Below are positions 5,912 through 7,484 of a DNA stretch of 7,484 nucleotides, piece by piece. The DNA comes from Comamonadaceae bacterium (lineage in GTDB: Bacteria; Pseudomonadota; Gammaproteobacteria; Burkholderiales; Burkholderiaceae_C): positions 1 through 7,484 of the forward strand of contig CANCDA010000122.1 of assembly GCA_947374705.1 (NCBI GenBank). Reading direction: 5' to 3'. Both the position numbers and the translations under genes were made by a program. Position 1 is the stretch's first letter. Each line of letters begins with the position of its first letter. The notes under the pieces were generated by a model that was not told the origin of the DNA, did no database searches, and worked only from the letters and a program-made list of their open reading frames with translations.

Positions 5912-6770
5912 GCAACACTCCTTGGCTAGGCATTAACTTTTCTCGACTCATCTGAACGTATTCATCAAGCACGTCAATACCAATGACAGAACGACTCAAA
6001 CTGAGCGCTGCTTCAACCGTAGTCCCAGAGCCAACGAAGGGATCTAACACAACGTCACCTGGATCCGTAAACAACTTGATAAACCATTGCGGCAAGGCCT
6101 GGGGGAAAGCGGCACTGTGGCCTTTGTTGCCGCACTCTGTCGCCAAATGCAGGACATTTGTCGGAAACGCCTTGTCTCGGCCTTGCCAATTGGCGATATT
6201 TTTTGCGAAAGCATTGCCCACTTGCGAGTCATGCCTGACCACATCATTTTTCCCAAGCGACTTCAATCGCGACTGCGCCCAGTCTCCCATCGGAACCATG
6301 ACCGATTCCTGATTCATTTTGAATTTTCGTGCTTTGGTGAAATGCAAACACCGCTCCCAAGCGTCACGGAATCGATTGGGCCACTTCCCGGGATAACAGT
6401 TACGTTTGTGCCAGATGTACTCCTCGGTCCAAAGCCAGCCTTGTTTTTTAAGCGCCAGAATCAATTCAAGAACGTAGGTATGTCGCTGACCATCGACGGC
6501 CTTTTCCTTGATATTCAGGACAAATGAACCCGAATCTTTGAGCACGCGCAACATCTGCTCAGTACGAGGCAACATCCACTCAACGTATTTGTCGGGATGA
6601 ATACCCCCATAAGTTGAGTTCCGCTGATCAGCGTAGGGCGGCGAAGTGACAATCAGGTCAATACAACCGTCTGGAAAGCGTTGCAAAACTTCAGCGCAAT
6701 CGCCTAGAGCGATTTCACTTTTCAGGCTACTTGGTGCCCAGTTCATAAAGCCTGGTATGGGATGGTTCAT
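5853..6770 (-). CDS. Site-specific DNA methyltransferase, beta class (N4-cytosine or N6-adenine)
   Basis: The 305-residue product has the amino-methyltransferase motifs in beta-class order: motif IV TSPPY at 42-46 near the N-terminus and the S-adenosylmethionine loop DPFVGSGTT at 243-251 near the C-terminus. The target recognition region probably lies between, about residues 120-220. SPPY is more common in N4-cytosine enzymes, whereas D/NPPY is usual for N6-adenine, so N4-cytosine is favoured but not proven. It should protect the host from the endonuclease encoded directly downstream. ATG 6770-6768 is used; a second ATG at 6746 (MNWAPSSLK) is possible, and neither has a strong ribosome binding site. 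The gene begins 19 nt after the small membrane-protein gene and is moderately AT-rich (30 G/C of 60 at 6181-6240) against its neighbours. Confidence 0.88.
   Translation of the reverse strand: MNHPIPGFMNWAPSSLKSEIALGDCAEVLQRFPDGCIDLIVTSPPYADQRNSTYGGIHPDKYVEWMLPRTEQMLRVLKDSGSFVLNIKEKAVDGQRHTYVLELILALKKQGWLWTEEYIWHKRNCYPGKWPNRFRDAWERCLHFTKARKFKMNQESVMVPMGDWAQSRLKSLGKNDVVRHDSQVGNAFAKNIANWQGRDKAFPTNVLHLATECGNKGHSAAFPQALPQWFIKLFTDPGDVVLDPFVGSGTTVEAALSLSRSVIGIDVLDEYVQMSREKLMPSQGVLLEKTAKYKVDRISKKVRNE
5918..5923 (-). promoter_or_regulatory. Ribosome binding site of the endonuclease, inside the methyltransferase gene
   Basis: Minus-strand AAGGAG lies 6 nt before the TTG start of the endonuclease and decides that start. 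It is within the last codons of the methyltransferase gene, so ribosomes translating the methyltransferase cross it. A strong site combined with a poor start codon, plus this overlap, could keep endonuclease output below that of the methyltransferase. Confidence 0.7.
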
Positions 6771-6789
6771 CGTGCAATCTTATCGTGTC

Positions 6790-7035
6790 TCAATCCGCGG
6801 GACGCATTCTCGAACGCACATAAATCAGCACGACGCCTAGGATGACAAAAAACAAGCCCACGCCCTGCATCGTGCGCGCCAGTGCGATGTCAGCGCGGGC
6901 CACGAAGACGCCCATCACCAAGGCCAGCAGCCCGCCGTAGATGTAGATCCACACCAGGCGCTGCATCCACAACAAAGTTTTTTTGGAAGCCGTTCGCACG
7001 GGAGGTGGCATTGCCGCTGTCGTTGGTTTTTTCAT
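6790..7035 (-). CDS. Small two-helix inner-membrane protein, unknown function
   Basis: An 81-residue product starting MKKPTTAAM with a basic, proline-containing N-terminus. Two hydrophobic segments are visible, about residues 27-46 (LVWIYIYGGLLALVMGVFVA) and 57-73 (QGVGLFFVILGVVLIYV), separated by a polar turn RADIALARTM. It ends with the basic tail RSRMRPAD. By the positive-inside rule both ends are probably cytoplasmic. I recognise no family function. The ATG at 7035-7033 shares one base with the thiolase stop (TGATG), so it is translationally coupled to thiolase; a TTG one codon upstream is less likely. Its tight link suggests it belongs to the acyl-CoA operon rather than to the restriction genes that follow 19 nt later. 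Confidence 0.75.
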   Translation of the reverse strand: MKKPTTAAMPPPVRTASKKTLLWMQRLVWIYIYGGLLALVMGVFVARADIALARTMQGVGLFFVILGVVLIYVRSRMRPAD

Positions 7036-7484
7036 CAAAGTACTTCAAAAATGCCAGCAGCGCCCATGCCGCCGCCAATGCACATGGTGATGCAAACACG
7101 CTTAGCACCCCGCCGTTTGCCTTCAATCAAAGCATGACCGGTCAAGCGCTGGCCGCTCACACCGTAGGGGTGGCCCAGGGCAATGGCACCGCCATTGACG
7201 TTGAGCCGGTCAGCGGGGATGCCCAGCTTGTCGCGGCAATAAAGCACCTGCACGGCAAAGGCTTCGTTGAGTTCCCACAGGTCGATGTCGTCCATGCTCA
7301 GGCCCAGGCGCTTGAGCACTTTGGGGATGGCGAACACCGGGCCAATGCCCATCTCATCAGGCTCGCAACCGGCCACGGCAAAGCCCAGAAAACGGCCCAG
7401 GGGTTTCAAGCCCTGCTTCTCGGCCACGCGCTCATGCACCACCACGCAGGCCCCTGCGCCGTCGGAGAACTGGCTGGCGTTGCC
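7035..7484 (-). CDS. Thiolase (acetyl-CoA C-acyltransferase), C-terminal part
   Basis: Only the last 149 residues are present; the 5' part lies beyond the right edge. Counting from the first codon in the window, the C-terminal thiolase domain shows NEAFA at 73-77, GHPYGVSG at 104-111 with the active-site His105, and CIGGGMGAA at 135-143 with the acid/base Cys135. GNASQFSDGAGA at the window edge is the usual segment before the C-terminal half. Thiolases cleave 3-ketoacyl-CoA with CoA, or run the reverse condensation. The nucleophilic Cys of the N-terminal half is not visible. Being upstream in the same direction, it probably heads or belongs to the acyl-CoA operon that continues leftward. Degradative or biosynthetic type cannot be settled here. 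Confidence 0.92.
   Translation of the reverse strand, partial: GNASQFSDGAGACVVVHERVAEKQGLKPLGRFLGFAVAGCEPDEMGIGPVFAIPKVLKRLGLSMDDIDLWELNEAFAVQVLYCRDKLGIPADRLNVNGGAIALGHPYGVSGQRLTGHALIEGKRRGAKRVCITMCIGGGMGAAGIFEVL

Noticed and set aside
5158..6789. Reading the restriction pair as part of a larger defence island or mobile element
   Set aside because: No integrase, transposase, terminal repeats or further defence genes are adjacent; both flanks are metabolic genes. The toxin-antitoxin pair is over 4 kb away across unrelated genes.

Overview
The window looks like a piece of a high-GC betaproteobacterial chromosome, most likely Burkholderiales and probably family Comamonadaceae (Rhodoferax/Polaromonas/Acidovorax-like). 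I infer this from GC-rich metabolic genes, the composition of the acyl-CoA operon, and a short palindromic segment resembling a repeat I recall from that family. No rRNA, tRNA, CRISPR array, transposase or replication origin is visible.

Left part (1-1050, mostly minus strand): the first 71 codons of a lipoprotein periplasmic adaptor of an RND-type efflux pump run off the left edge. Upstream of it lie a short leader-like ORF with a better ribosome binding site than the adaptor itself and a small TTGAC/GTCAA dyad. Next is a complete type II toxin-antitoxin pair: a ribbon-helix-helix antitoxin followed by a RelE/ParE-family toxin, joined by a GTGA overlap. It is preceded by a strikingly symmetric three-block palindrome that covers the -10 box and is probably the autoregulatory operator.

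Middle (1051-1902, plus strand): a lone hpnC-type squalene/phytoene synthase family gene, without hpnD or hpnE beside it. A hairpin-forming, rare-codon segment is carried in frame near its 3' end.

Right part (1934-7484, all minus strand): one long tightly packed gene run, in transcription order: the C-terminal 149 residues of a thiolase; a two-helix small membrane protein coupled by TGATG; a beta-class DNA methyltransferase; a PmeII-like type II restriction endonuclease; an SDR; a PaaI-type hotdog thioesterase; a CurA-like zinc-free MDR reductase; and a second SDR. Thiolase, thioesterase, reductases and dehydrogenases fit breakdown or interconversion of acyl-CoA or related carbonyl compounds; the exact substrate cannot be read from sequence.

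The most notable feature is the AT-richer restriction-modification pair set seamlessly inside this acyl-CoA operon: 19 nt after the membrane-protein gene, with M and R overlapping by 59 nt, and R ending one base before the SDR start codon. It has no visible promoter or controller gene of its own. The component families are known; I see no clearly new multi-gene system, but this arrangement and the toxin-antitoxin operator deserve a look.
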